Part shown: positions 25,472 to 34,493 of the stretch, piece by piece | Position numbering within the stretch: the first letter of the stretch is position 1 | Layout: each line of letters opens with the position of its first letter | Assembly (NCBI RefSeq): GCF_000384235.1 | Contig: NZ_KB913033.1 | Coordinates: 1,309,164-1,373,163, forward strand | Length of the DNA: 64,000 bases | Reading direction: 5' to 3' | Origin: Hydrogenovibrio halophilus DSM 15072 | GTDB taxonomy: Bacteria; Pseudomonadota; Gammaproteobacteria; Thiomicrospirales; Thiomicrospiraceae | The notes under the pieces: model-generated | Database searches by the model: none | Told to the model about the DNA's origin: nothing | Seen by the model: only the letters and a program-made list of their open reading frames with translations | Program-made: the position numbers and the translations under genes

Positions 25472-26785
25472 TTAAATTTTTTCCGGCACAAATTCAGCAA
25501 AGTACAGGGGCATGACGATGTGCTGTGTTTCTTCAGGGGAAGAGCCCTGTGTGGCTGCGAGTTTAATGGTTTTGTTCGGCTGGCATTTGTTCTTGTAGGA
25601 TTGCAGCGATTTCGCGCGCGTGCGTCGACCACTTTTCACTTCCACAGGGATCAGGTCTCCCTGATCGTTGCTTAAAATGAATTCGATTTCTGCTCTGGCA
25701 TCCTGCCAGGAAAAACTCGGTTCAATGCCCTGGGCCGCAAATTCCTGCTGTACAAAGTTTTCGGCCAGGTACCCTTTGTATTCGTAGCTTTGTTGCTTGA
25801 TTTCCTTGTAGTGACTGCCCAGCATGTGGTTGAGCAATCCGACATCAAGCATGAGCAGTTTGACTTTGTTCTCTTTTTTGTAGGCGGCCAGGGGCGATCT
25901 GGGTATGCCTTCGATCGGATAGTTCAAAAGCACCAGTCGGGTACGATGCAACCAGTGGATCGCACTTTCAAAATCCCCATAACGGGATTTTTTGGGATGC
26001 ACCCCTTTGAATTTAAAACGCTTGACCGAACCGTCCACAATGGAAGAAAGCTGAGAGGGGATGTTGGTAAACACCGATTCAATCAACTGCGCATTCACTT
26101 TGCCAGCATACTTGCCAAAATCCCGGAGGTAGCCTTCGATGAGATTGGCATGAAAAGTGGTGACGTTTTCTATCCGTTCTATCAGGCGATGCGCATCCTT
26201 TTGGAACCATAGGCAAACGGCTTCCGGCATGCCGCCCGTAAAATAATAATCGGTGAGTTGATCCAGCAGGGCCTTATGAGCCACTTTGCTGCGCGATTGG
26301 GTTTCAAACGCCTTGATTAACATTGGGTCGCCCGACGCCCACAAAAATTCTCGAAAGGTGAGCGGTCGCAAATTGTATTGTGCCACCTTTCCCACTGGGA
26401 ATGATTTGAGCAAACCAATATTGGAACCACTGGCCGCGACAAACAGGCCAGGGGCTTTTTCGGCAAAATATTTCAGCGATGTTACCGCTCTCTGGCACTC
26501 GCCAATTTCATCCAGAATCAACAGGTGGGTTTCAGGGTTGAACAACCGACCGGTAAACAGTTCTATGTTTGTGATGATGTCTTCCGGATCCAACGAGTCG
26601 GCAAAGATGTCTCCCAGCCCTGGATTTTCCAGAAAATCCAGATGCAGGACATCTTCAAATTCCCGCCCCAGTAATTCCTTGAGCAGATACGTTTTTCCGG
26701 TTTGGCGAGCGCCATCAATCAGCAAAGGTTTGCGAGTGGGTTGCTCTTTCCAGGCAATCAGTTGATCAAGCAGCTGTCGTTTCAT
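25472..26785 (-). CDS. ATPase of the AAA_14/DUF4143 family
   Basis: The 437-residue product starts MKRQLLDQLIAWKEQPTRKPLLIDGARQTGKTYLL, with Walker A GARQTGKT, followed by LLILDEIGECQRAVTSLKYFAEKAPGLFVAASGSNIGLL (Walker B and sensor 1). The C-terminal DUF4143 nuclease-like domain has GYLAENFVQQEFAAQGIEPSFSWQDARAEIEFILSNDQGDLIPVEVKSGRRTRAKSL, where E...EVKSG is a PD-(D/E)XK-type motif. These genes are scattered accessory genes of unknown role, sometimes linked to mobile or toxin-antitoxin-like settings. It stands alone and has a more AT-rich sequence than its neighbours, suggesting acquisition. Confidence 0.85.
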   Translation of the reverse strand: MKRQLLDQLIAWKEQPTRKPLLIDGARQTGKTYLLKELLGREFEDVLHLDFLENPGLGDIFADSLDPEDIITNIELFTGRLFNPETHLLILDEIGECQRAVTSLKYFAEKAPGLFVAASGSNIGLLKSFPVGKVAQYNLRPLTFREFLWASGDPMLIKAFETQSRSKVAHKALLDQLTDYYFTGGMPEAVCLWFQKDAHRLIERIENVTTFHANLIEGYLRDFGKYAGKVNAQLIESVFTNIPSQLSSIVDGSVKRFKFKGVHPKKSRYGDFESAIHWLHRTRLVLLNYPIEGIPRSPLAAYKKENKVKLLMLDVGLLNHMLGSHYKEIKQQSYEYKGYLAENFVQQEFAAQGIEPSFSWQDARAEIEFILSNDQGDLIPVEVKSGRRTRAKSLQSYKNKCQPNKTIKLAATQGSSPEETQHIVMPLYFAEFVPEKI

Positions 26786-26830
26786 GGTTTATTGGCCGTG
26801 ACTTAAACGATTAATGCGATCATTTTACAC

Positions 26831-26846
26831 TTTTACGCGCGTAAAA
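26831..26846. promoter_or_regulatory. 16-bp perfect palindrome between the ATPase and sdhC
   Basis: TTTTACGCGCGTAAAA is a perfect palindrome, extended outside by CAC on the left and, after two extra A, GTG on the right. It lies in the divergent promoter region, 46 bp upstream of the ATPase start and 151 bp upstream of sdhC, so it is a candidate operator. Confidence 0.5.
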
Positions 26847-26996
26847 AAGTGAATATATGCATTTTTGTGCGCTTTTTTAGGTTTTCTTGGGAGCGGTTGT
26901 TTTCGATTTTGATTGAGACGCGGTTCGGCTTGGCGTAAGATAAATTCATCATAGACGGTCAAGTTGACTGCCTTGTTATGGAATGAAGGACAACGA

Positions 26997-27392
26997 ATGT
27001 ATCAGTTTCCGGGCAAGCGCCCGATCAATCGCAATTTGCTGGCGTTTCGTTTTCCGCTCAATGCGATTCTGTCGATTTTGCACCGTATTTCGGGTGTGTC
27101 CATGGTCGTGTTTGGGTTGCTCGCCTTTGTCTGGGGCGTGGCGCTGGTGTTGCAACCGCCGCGTTTTGAGGCGTTGATGGCGCTGGCGACGACGCCTTTG
27201 GCCAAAATCGGCTGGAGCCTGCTGGCATTGAGCCTGTGGTGGCATTGGCTGACCGGATTGCGGCATTTATTGCTCGAGCACAATGCGTTTGGCCTGCAAA
27301 CCAACGCGCAAATGGGGCAGCGCTCGGCGGTAGGCACGATGGGCGCATTTGCGGTGGGCACGGTGCTGATTCTGTGGGGAGTCTGGGTATGA
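26997..27392 (+). CDS. sdhC: Succinate dehydrogenase cytochrome b556 subunit
   Basis: The 131-residue product starts MYQFPGKRPINRNLLAFRFPLNAILSILHRISGVSMVVFG, with the conserved SILHRISG motif of the quinone and haem region. Two further membrane helices follow, including LRHLLLEHNAFG with a likely haem-ligand His. It anchors the catalytic subunits and carries electrons to quinone. I start at 26997 where the conserved N-terminus begins; 11 codons upstream are open. It overlaps sdhD by ATGA. Confidence 0.92.
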   Translation: MYQFPGKRPINRNLLAFRFPLNAILSILHRISGVSMVVFGLLAFVWGVALVLQPPRFEALMALATTPLAKIGWSLLALSLWWHWLTGLRHLLLEHNAFGLQTNAQMGQRSAVGTMGAFAVGTVLILWGVWV

Positions 27393-27730
27393 GCCGATTG
27401 TTGACGGGGCTCAAGGCCCATTTGTGGCAGCGTTTGAGCGCGTTCTGGCTGCTGATGTATTTTCCACTGGCCGGACTGTATCTGGCCAATCAAACGATTA
27501 CCCAGCATGCGCAGTTGATGGCCGTACTGGCACAGCCTTTGTTTTGGGTGGCGACGCTGATCACCCTGGGGTTGATTGCGGTGCATGCCTGGGTGGGTGT
27601 GCGTGATATTCTGCTGGATTATCTGCCGCGCTCAAGCGTGGGCGTGGCGTTGTTGGCGCTGGGAGCCGGGCTGGGTGTCTGGCTTGGTTTTGCGATTTAC
27701 ACGGCCTGGTCGGTATTGGTGCAGGCTTAA
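27389..27730 (+). CDS. sdhD: Succinate dehydrogenase membrane anchor subunit
   Basis: The 113-residue product MSRLLTGLKAHLWQRLSAFWLLMYFPLAGLYLANQTI has three membrane helices and the motif HAWVGVRDILLDYLP, which holds the haem ligand His and the quinone-site Tyr/Asp of SdhD. The start is fixed by the 4-bp overlap with the sdhC stop and by the length. It completes the membrane anchor of complex II, with 27 bp before sdhA. Confidence 0.92.
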   Translation: MSRLLTGLKAHLWQRLSAFWLLMYFPLAGLYLANQTITQHAQLMAVLAQPLFWVATLITLGLIAVHAWVGVRDILLDYLPRSSVGVALLALGAGLGVWLGFAIYTAWSVLVQA

Positions 27731-27757
27731 CCTTTTGAATGGGCATTTGGGAGCGCT

Positions 27758-29602
27758 ATGACAACGCAAACGGACAATGAATCATCGCGCTTGAGTGACC
27801 CGGGTCAGTGGGACCTGTATCATTTTGATGCGGTGATTGTGGGCGCTGGCGGCGCCGGGCTGCGTTCGGCCCTGCAGTTGGCGCAAAGCGAGCAGAAAGT
27901 GGCGGTGGTGTCCAAGGTGTTTCCGACGCGTTCGCACACTGTGGCCGCGCAAGGCGGCATCAACGCCGCGCTGGGCAATGTCAGCGACGACAACTGGCAC
28001 TGGCACATGTACGACACCGTCAAAGGCAGCGATTATCTGGGCGACCAGGACGCGATTGAATTCATGTGTCGCGAGGCGACCGAAATCGTCCGGGAACTCG
28101 AGCATTTCGGGGTGCCGTTTTCGCGCACCGACGCCGGTAAAATCTACCAACGTCCCTTTGGCGGACAAAGTCAGGACTTTGGCGCGTCTCAGGCCACGCG
28201 CACCTGCGCCGCCGCCGACCGCACCGGCCACGCCATTTTGCACACCCTGTATCAGCAGAACCTGCGCGCTGGTACCACCTTTTTCAACGAAGCCTTTGCC
28301 ATCGATCTGGTCAAGGACACCACCGGTCAGATAGCAGGCCTGGTGATTTTGGACATTGCCAGCGGAGAGACCCGACTGTTGCGGGCGCGTTCGGTGGTGT
28401 TGGCCACCGGCGGGGCCTGTCAGTTGTTTGAAACCAACACCAATGCCAAAATCAATACCGGCGACGGGCTGTCCATGGTGCTGCGTGCCGGGTTGCCGTT
28501 GCAGGACATGGAGTTCTGGCAGTTTCACCCCACCGGCGTGGCGGGCAAAGGCATGTTGCTGTCCGAAGCCGCGCGGGGCGAGGGCGGTTTGCTCCGCAAT
28601 GGCGATGGCAAAGCCTTTATGGTGGACTATGCGCCCAATGTCAAAGACCTGGCTTCGCGTGACGTGGTCGCCCGGGCGATTGCGGTGGAGGTCAAGGAAG
28701 GCCGTGGCTGCGGGCTGAAAAAAGATCATGTGCTGCTGGATCTGACCCATCTGGACGAGGAGGTGATCAAAAAGCGCCTGCCCGGCATTCGTGACATCGC
28801 GCTCACCTTTCTGGGGCTGGACATGTGTGACAGCCCGATTCCGGTGTATCCGACCGCGCACTATATGATGGGCGGCATCCCTACCAATTTTCACGGTCAG
28901 GTTTTGACCCAGACGGCGGCGGGCGAACCCACGCCGGTTGACGGGCTTTATGCGATTGGCGAATGCGCCTGCGTGTCGGTGCATGGGGCCAATCGTCTGG
29001 GCGGTAATTCATTGCTGGACATCGTGGTGTTCGGTCGTGCGGCGGCGCGGCATCTGCAAGCCACACTGGCCGAGCACAAGGCCAGCGACTTTTTTGACCC
29101 GGAACTGGAACTGACGCCCGTGGTGCAGCGTCTGGCGCATTGGACGCAAGCGGTTCAGGCGGAAAAACCCGACGCAAACGAGCCATCCGATGATGACAGC
29201 ATCGCCGCGATTCGTCGGGATTTGCAGGCGGTGATGCAGCGTGACTGCGGCGTGTTTCGGACCGAACAGACCTTGTCCGAGTTGTGCGATACCTTGAACA
29301 ACTTGCAGCAACGTCTGCACCGGGTCACGCTTCAGGACGCCGGGCTGGCGTTCAACCTGGAGCGGCTGGAAGCGATGGAACTGGAAAACCTGATGACGCT
29401 GGCGTTTGCCACCGCGCATTCGGCCAGAGCCCGTACCGAAAGCCGCGGCGCCCATTCGCGCATGGATTACCCGGAGCGAAATGACCAGGCCTGGTTAAAA
29501 CACAGTCTGTATTTTCGGCAAGACCATGCCCTGACCTACAAACCGGTCAACCTGACACCGCTGACGGTGGACGGGTTTGAACCCAAAGCCCGCGTTTATT
29601 AA
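27758..29602 (+). CDS. sdhA: Succinate dehydrogenase flavoprotein subunit
   Basis: The 614-residue product has the FAD dinucleotide motif (FDAVIVGAGGAGLRSALQLAQ), the covalent flavinylation His in TRSHTVAAQGGINAALGN, the substrate loop MEFWQFHPTGVAGKGMLLSEAARGEGG and the catalytic Arg region in RDVVARAIAVEV. It oxidises succinate to fumarate on the cytoplasmic side of the inner membrane. It is 12 bp before sdhB. Near the C-terminus, NDQAWLKHSLYF is written across an exact dispersed palindrome at 29484. In other SdhA proteins this position is usually also aromatic and basic (for example xxxWLKHTL), so the element may sit at a pre-existing match. Confidence 0.96.
   Translation: MTTQTDNESSRLSDPGQWDLYHFDAVIVGAGGAGLRSALQLAQSEQKVAVVSKVFPTRSHTVAAQGGINAALGNVSDDNWHWHMYDTVKGSDYLGDQDAIEFMCREATEIVRELEHFGVPFSRTDAGKIYQRPFGGQSQDFGASQATRTCAAADRTGHAILHTLYQQNLRAGTTFFNEAFAIDLVKDTTGQIAGLVILDIASGETRLLRARSVVLATGGACQLFETNTNAKINTGDGLSMVLRAGLPLQDMEFWQFHPTGVAGKGMLLSEAARGEGGLLRNGDGKAFMVDYAPNVKDLASRDVVARAIAVEVKEGRGCGLKKDHVLLDLTHLDEEVIKKRLPGIRDIALTFLGLDMCDSPIPVYPTAHYMMGGIPTNFHGQVLTQTAAGEPTPVDGLYAIGECACVSVHGANRLGGNSLLDIVVFGRAAARHLQATLAEHKASDFFDPELELTPVVQRLAHWTQAVQAEKPDANEPSDDDSIAAIRRDLQAVMQRDCGVFRTEQTLSELCDTLNNLQQRLHRVTLQDAGLAFNLERLEAMELENLMTLAFATAHSARARTESRGAHSRMDYPERNDQAWLKHSLYFRQDHALTYKPVNLTPLTVDGFEPKARVY
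28333..28344. repeat. Palindrome variant AGCAGGCCTGGT (inside sdhA)
   Basis: One mismatch from the core; read as Ile-Ala-Gly-Leu-Val. Confidence 0.5.
29484..29495. repeat. ACCAGGCCTGGT palindrome copy 8 (inside sdhA)
   Basis: Exact core with flanks AAATG and TAAAAC; read as Asp-Gln-Ala-Trp-Leu-Lys. Confidence 0.9.
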
Positions 29603-29614
29603 CCGAGATCGCCT

Positions 29615-30331
29615 ATGCAATTTTCCATTTATCGTTACCAGCCCCAGACGGATGCCGAGCCCTTTATGCAGACCTTTGAGCTGGACGAGGCGCAGGTCAC
29701 CGACGACATGATGCTGCTCGGGGCGCTGGAGTTGCTGCGCGAACAGGACCCGACCCTGACTTTCCGCAGCTCCTGCAAAGAAGGCGTGTGCGGTTCCGAT
29801 GGCATGAATGTGAACGGGCAGAACGTTTTAAGCTGCATCACCCGGGTCAGAACCCTGAAAGCGCCGGTGGTGATCCGCCCCATGCCCGGTCTGCCGGTGA
29901 TCCGCGATCTGGTGATCGACATGGATTTGTTTTACCAGCAGTACGAAGCGGTCGATCCCTACTTGCAGCCGACCCAGCCCAATCAGACCATCGATCTCGA
30001 TCACGAGTTGCTGCAAAGCCCGGAAGAACGTGAGCGTCTGGACGGCAGTTACGAATGCATCCTGTGTGGCTGTTGTGCCACCAGTTGCCCGTCTTTCTGG
30101 TGGAACCCGGATCAGTTTCACGGCCCGGCGGCTCTGTTGGCGGCACGGCGTTTTGTGGTCGACAGCCGCGACATCACCACCCGCGACCGGCTGGAAAAAC
30201 TCGACGACGTTTACAAAACCTTCCGCTGTCGCAATATCCAGAACTGCACCGCCAGTTGTCCCAAAGGCCTCAACCCCAGCCAGGCCATCAACGAGCTCAA
30301 ATCCCTGATGCTCAAAAAGCAAGTGGACTGA
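29615..30331 (+). CDS. sdhB: Succinate dehydrogenase iron-sulfur subunit
   Basis: The 238-residue product has the plant-type [2Fe-2S] cluster Cys (SCKEGVCGSDGMNVNGQNVLSC), the [4Fe-4S] set CILCGCCATSCP and the [3Fe-4S] set CRNIQNCTASCPKGLNP. It passes electrons from FAD to the membrane haem and quinone. All ten or eleven Cys ligands are present. It is followed after 3 bp by sdhE. Confidence 0.96.
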   Translation: MQFSIYRYQPQTDAEPFMQTFELDEAQVTDDMMLLGALELLREQDPTLTFRSSCKEGVCGSDGMNVNGQNVLSCITRVRTLKAPVVIRPMPGLPVIRDLVIDMDLFYQQYEAVDPYLQPTQPNQTIDLDHELLQSPEERERLDGSYECILCGCCATSCPSFWWNPDQFHGPAALLAARRFVVDSRDITTRDRLEKLDDVYKTFRCRNIQNCTASCPKGLNPSQAINELKSLMLKKQVD

Positions 30332-30334
30332 GGG

Positions 30335-30622
30335 ATGGCGCTCAGCCATTTGGAACGGATCAAAATGCTCAAGCTGGCCTGTCGGCGCGGCAATGCCGAG
30401 ACCGAAGCCCTGTTGCTCGCCTACTGGCAGGATTTGCGCCAACAGGCCCAGACAGGCGCTCTCAGCCACCCAGCCCTGGACAAAACCCTGACCCAGTTCG
30501 AACAACTGCTGCAAACCAATGATCAGGATTTAATGCAATGGTGCCTGCGTCCCGACACCGCTCCCGACGACTGGCAAGACTTGATTGAAAAGATCAGGGC
30601 GGTGTATTTGACCGATCGTTGA
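30335..30622 (+). CDS. sdhE: Succinate dehydrogenase flavinylation factor SdhE
   Basis: A 95-residue protein with LERIKMLKLACRRGNAETEALLLAYWQDL. It carries the SdhE-type RGN(x)E motif (here RRGNAETE), which is required for attaching FAD to SdhA. The C-terminal part is helical (TQFEQLLQTNDQDLMQWCL). It completes the sdhCDABE operon. The 3' end overlaps the convergent symporter gene by 29 bp. Confidence 0.9.
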   Translation: MALSHLERIKMLKLACRRGNAETEALLLAYWQDLRQQAQTGALSHPALDKTLTQFEQLLQTNDQDLMQWCLRPDTAPDDWQDLIEKIRAVYLTDR

Positions 30623-31958
30623 AGTAGCGTTTGGCTTCAGTTCGTACTCTTGGGGCGAGCAGCAGGGTGGCGGTCATGGTGGGGATGGCCATCAGGCCGT
30701 AAAAACCGATGAGGAAGTAGAATACGATTTCAATCGACAGCACCGCGCCCAGAAAGACTGTGGTCAGGTAAAAGTATTTAAAAATGGCCGCTTTGTCTGC
30801 GCCGAACAGATAACCAAAACATTTGTGACCGTAGTACCAGAAGGTAAACACGGTGGTGAGGCTCAAAACCACCACCATCAGCGACACGCCCATGGTGCCG
30901 AATACGCCGATGCCTTCGCCAAATGCGCTCAGGGTCAGGTCAATGCCACTGAGTTCGGTGTCGGGGGTGAGCACGCCGGTGGCCAGGATCACCAGTGCGG
31001 TGGCGGTGCAGATGATCAGGGTATCGATCACCGGCCCCAAGCTGGCGACCAGTCCTTCGCGGATCGGTTCGTCGGTTTTGGCCGCGCCGTGCGCCATCAC
31101 TTCGGTGCCGATCCCGGCTTCATTGGAAAAGGCGCCGCGACTGATGCCAACGATCATCACCCCCAACAGCCCGCCATACATCGCATCGGGTGACCAGGCC
31201 TGGTCAAAAATGGTCATGACAATGCCCGGTAACTCGCCCACAAATTGCGCCAGCACACTGACCGTCATCAGCAGATACAGCGCCACCATGGCCGGCACCA
31301 ATGTGACCGCCACTCTGGCCAGTCGTTGCAGCCCGCCCCAGATCACGCTGGCGACCAGTCCCACCAGCATCAGGCCCAGAAGGCTTTGCCAGATCAGGTC
31401 CGGTTGCGAAGACGGTGCGAGCGGGAGTTGGCTGGTAATGACCTGGCTCAGCTGATTGATCTGAAAAGCGGGCAGGGTGCCGAGCAAACCGGCGATGGCA
31501 AAAAACACCGCCAGCGGTTTCCATTGGCGTCCCAACCCCTGTTCGATGACGTACATGGGGCCGCCTTGCAGTTGCCCATTGGAGTCATGACCGCGGTACA
31601 TGACCGCCAGAGAGCCGGTAAAGAATTTGGTGGAAATGCCCACCAGTGCCGACAGCCACATCCAGAAAATCGCGCCCGGGCCGCCGGCCGACAAAGCCAG
31701 AGCGACCCCGGCCAGATTGCCCAGCCCCAGTGTCCCGGCCAAAGCCGCTGACAGGGCCTGACGATGGGAAATGTCCCCCGCGGCATTGGGGCGGTCATAG
31801 CGCCCGGTGAGCACCGCCAGTGAATGGCGCGCATAACGGAACGGATAGAAACGCCCCTGCAAGGTCAGCCAGAGGCCACCACCGACCAGCAGCACCAGCA
31901 TGGGCGGGCCCCAGATAAAGCCAACGGCGTCTTGCAGAAATTGTGACAGGGTTTGCAT
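30594..31958 (-). CDS. Sodium:alanine symporter (AGCS family)
   Basis: The 454-residue polytopic protein has the AGCS pattern: FIWGPPMLVLLVGGGLWLTLQGRFYPFRY at the N-terminus, then SAALAGTLGLGNLAGVALALSAGGPGAIFWMWLSALVGISTKF, and ISRGAFSNEAGIGTEVMAHGAAKTDEPIREGLVASLGPVIDTLIICTATALVI. It imports alanine or glycine with Na+. About ten membrane helices are visible. The 3' end runs 29 bp into sdhE. It contains an exact dispersed palindrome (31193) read as IFDQAWSPD. Confidence 0.92.
   Translation of the reverse strand: MQTLSQFLQDAVGFIWGPPMLVLLVGGGLWLTLQGRFYPFRYARHSLAVLTGRYDRPNAAGDISHRQALSAALAGTLGLGNLAGVALALSAGGPGAIFWMWLSALVGISTKFFTGSLAVMYRGHDSNGQLQGGPMYVIEQGLGRQWKPLAVFFAIAGLLGTLPAFQINQLSQVITSQLPLAPSSQPDLIWQSLLGLMLVGLVASVIWGGLQRLARVAVTLVPAMVALYLLMTVSVLAQFVGELPGIVMTIFDQAWSPDAMYGGLLGVMIVGISRGAFSNEAGIGTEVMAHGAAKTDEPIREGLVASLGPVIDTLIICTATALVILATGVLTPDTELSGIDLTLSAFGEGIGVFGTMGVSLMVVVLSLTTVFTFWYYGHKCFGYLFGADKAAIFKYFYLTTVFLGAVLSIEIVFYFLIGFYGLMAIPTMTATLLLAPRVRTEAKRYFNDRSNTPP
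31193..31204. repeat. ACCAGGCCTGGT palindrome copy 9 (inside the symporter gene)
   Basis: Exact core, part of the perfect 16-bp palindrome TGACCAGGCCTGGTCA (31191-31206), followed by AAAAATGG. Read on the minus strand as Asp-Gln-Ala-Trp-Ser. Confidence 0.9.
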
Positions 31959-32055
31959 GGCATGGCCTGAATGATGAGTGATTCAAGCCTGTATGCTAAC
32001 GGTTTTTGCCGTTCGTTGGAATGCGAACGTGGGTTAAGTGTGATGTCTTTGAACG

Positions 32056-34197
32056 TCAGATCACCTTGAACTGGCGCGAATAGTTTTCCACGTCTTTGGA
32101 CATCTGGTTCAAGCGCTCGCCCGATTCGTTGACCGACTCATTGCCTTTGACCACCTGATTGGCTTCGTGTGTGATCTGTTCGACCTTGTCGCCGATCATG
32201 GAGACCGCCTGTTCGTGCTCTTTCAAAAAGCTCTGAATCTGTTCGATGGCGCGGGTCACATCCTGCGATTTGCTTTCCAGATCCGCGACCGCATCGCCTG
32301 CCGTGTGAGCCAGATCCACGCCCTGTTGCATCTGCTCAATGCTGGTTTGCATGTCGTCGCCCACTTTGCCGATCATGGTCTGAATGTGACCGATCACTTT
32401 GGAAATTTCTTCGGTGGATTGCGAGGTACGCTGCGACAGGCCACGCACTTCGTCGGCCACCACCGCAAAGCCTCGACCGTGTTCGCCGGCGCGGGCCGCT
32501 TCGATCGCCGCATTCAACGCCAGCAGGTTGGTCTGTTCGGCAATGTCTTCGATGGTGTTCACAATGCCGCCCACATCCTGCGACATGGTTTTGAGCTGAT
32601 CAAAGTTTTCGGTGGCGTTGGACACGCGCTGGGCCATTTCGTTTAAACTGTCGGCCGACTTGTGCACGGTCCGTGAGCTTTCCACGGCCGCGTTGCGGGA
32701 ATCTTCGGCCAGATGATGCACCTGATCGGATTGATCCGAAATCTGCTCCATGGCCCGGGTCAGTTCTTCCACCGCCACGGCCACGTTTTCGGTGGCGGCC
32801 TTCTGGTTGACCGCCGTCTGGGTGACCGTATCGCTTTGCTCATCCAGATTGCGGGCCGCATCGCTCAGATGCTGGGCATCGTATCCCAGATCATAAATCA
32901 GTTCCCGCAAACGGGTCTGCAACTTGGTCAGCGCATTCATCATGCGTCCGGACTCGTCCTGCGCCATCACCGGGGTTTCAAAGTCCAGATCGCCTTCGGC
33001 CATGCGCTCGGCCACGGCCACCGAACTTTCCAGCCGTCGGGACAGACCCGTGGCCAGGAACCAGACCGCAATCAGTGACGCGCCGATCAATACCAGCATT
33101 GCGCCCTGAACGATCCAGAAATGATGGGTAATGGTGCTGGCCACTTTGCTCAGTGGCACCGACACTTCCAGCGCGCCGCGCACGTCACCCAGCTGCCAGT
33201 CGGTTTTGGGCGAATCCGGGTGGCTGTTGTGGCAGGTGACACACGACTGATCGCTCATGATGTCGGCCACCGCATAGCGAAACACCGGCTCGCCCTGCTG
33301 TTGTTCAATCTGGTAAAACGGGGTTTCGGGTTCGGCCTTCAAAGCCTCCAGCGCGGTCTGCTCAAACGCATCCAGCCGGGTTTCGTCTTTGGTTCGGAAA
33401 TTGAACGGGTCCTGGCTGAACAGGCGCAGTTGACCGCCGTTGTCGCCCATATTGCCCAGCGCGCGCATAAAGCTGGCGGGCAGCGGCAAGCTCAGGCCGT
33501 CCTGCTCATGGCTGATGCCAACGCCCGCTTTCTGGCCCACCGGAATCACATGCTCTGAATAAAACTGGCGCGCGTTCTGCGCGTTTTGAATACTGGATTT
33601 GGCCGCCGCCTTGCCCGCCTCGACAATCACCTGATCACGCAGCGTCAGCCCCTGTTGCCACAGCAACGCCAGCACCAGAAGCCAGATGAGAATCAGTGGG
33701 AAAAAGATTTTGGTTTTGAGCGGCAGGGCAGACAGTTTCTGGCCCCAATGCCAGAACCGACCTTTGACACCATTGGGTACCACGCGTCCCTGCTCCAGAG
33801 TCACGTCGTTTTCTCGATTCATTCGCGCATACAAACGTTCGGCGGCACGAATTTCCGCTTCGGAAGGTTGTACCCGAAAAGACAGATAACCGTTTTTGAT
33901 CGGCACAGCGGTGGCTTTGACCCAATAGTAATCGCCATTCTTTCGACGATTTTTGACCAGACCGCGCCAGAATTTCCCAGCCTTCAGTGTCGTCCAGAAA
34001 TCACGAAACGCCTCTTTGGGCATAAACGGGTGGCGAACCATATTATGCGGGTTGCCCAGCAATTCATCGGACTCATAGCCGGAGGCTTTCTCAAAATCCG
34101 GGTTGACCCGGTTGATGGTACCCACCTTGTCTGTGCGGGTAATAATGGCCTTGTGATCGCCTAATTTATATTCGTGTTCGTTTGTGCTTTGGCTCAT
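32056..34197 (-). CDS. Methyl-accepting chemotaxis protein with PAS and CxxCH sensor domain
   Basis: About 713 residues. The N-terminal cytoplasmic PAS domain ([51 protein letters not shown]) is of the Aer type. After the first membrane helix ([17 protein letters not shown]) comes a periplasmic DUF3365/Tll0287-like domain with [20 protein letters not shown], where CVTCH is a c-type haem attachment motif. A second helix, a HAMP region and the signalling domain with [36 protein letters not shown] follow. This suggests a receptor that senses redox state or gases through haem and PAS. The ATG at 34197 starts the conserved part; an ATG 28 codons upstream is unconserved. Confidence 0.9.
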   Translation of the reverse strand: MSQSTNEHEYKLGDHKAIITRTDKVGTINRVNPDFEKASGYESDELLGNPHNMVRHPFMPKEAFRDFWTTLKAGKFWRGLVKNRRKNGDYYWVKATAVPIKNGYLSFRVQPSEAEIRAAERLYARMNRENDVTLEQGRVVPNGVKGRFWHWGQKLSALPLKTKIFFPLILIWLLVLALLWQQGLTLRDQVIVEAGKAAAKSSIQNAQNARQFYSEHVIPVGQKAGVGISHEQDGLSLPLPASFMRALGNMGDNGGQLRLFSQDPFNFRTKDETRLDAFEQTALEALKAEPETPFYQIEQQQGEPVFRYAVADIMSDQSCVTCHNSHPDSPKTDWQLGDVRGALEVSVPLSKVASTITHHFWIVQGAMLVLIGASLIAVWFLATGLSRRLESSVAVAERMAEGDLDFETPVMAQDESGRMMNALTKLQTRLRELIYDLGYDAQHLSDAARNLDEQSDTVTQTAVNQKAATENVAVAVEELTRAMEQISDQSDQVHHLAEDSRNAAVESSRTVHKSADSLNEMAQRVSNATENFDQLKTMSQDVGGIVNTIEDIAEQTNLLALNAAIEAARAGEHGRGFAVVADEVRGLSQRTSQSTEEISKVIGHIQTMIGKVGDDMQTSIEQMQQGVDLAHTAGDAVADLESKSQDVTRAIEQIQSFLKEHEQAVSMIGDKVEQITHEANQVVKGNESVNESGERLNQMSKDVENYSRQFKVI

Positions 34198-34323
34198 GGT
34201 TTCGTTCCTGCCACTTCGCGGAATTGTCATAAAAACCACACTTTTGTGGTGTTTTTGAAAGCAAAGCAAAGGCCGGGCCAAGTCACAGAAAAATCACATG
34301 CGAAAACCTGCGAAGTGTTTTTG

Positions 34324-34335
34324 ACCAGGCCTGGT
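34324..34335. repeat. ACCAGGCCTGGT palindrome copy 10 (intergenic, MCP/hipB)
   Basis: Exact core with flanks TTTTTG and TAAAAAT, making a near-perfect 24-bp palindrome (34318-34341). It lies between the divergent MCP and hipBA genes. Confidence 0.92.
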
Positions 34336-34379
34336 TAAAAATCAGTGGGCGTGAAATGCTTGATGGTCAGGGGTAGAGG

Positions 34380-34410
34380 CAATATGTGAAAACTATGGTT
34401 TCACATATTG
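34380..34410 (+). promoter_or_regulatory. hipBA operator 1: 12-bp perfect inverted repeat
   Basis: CAATATGTGAAA and TTTCACATATTG are perfect inverted arms separated by 7 bases (ACTATGG). It lies 84 bp upstream of hipB. HipB-type antitoxins bind such dyads to repress their own operon. Confidence 0.75.
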
Positions 34411-34416
34411 ATTAAA

Positions 34417-34436
34417 AGTGAATCTATAGTTTCACT
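34417..34436 (+). promoter_or_regulatory. hipBA operator 2: second GTGAA...TTCAC dyad
   Basis: AGTGAATCTATAGTTTCACT shares the GTGAA(N)nTTTCAC arms and the CTAT centre of operator 1, 6 bp downstream of it. Two spaced dyads suggest cooperative binding of HipB. Confidence 0.65.
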
Positions 34437-34493
34437 CCATGTCGTGTTGTTGTAAAATCGTATCCACAATTCAATGAGCAGGCTGGCAATACA

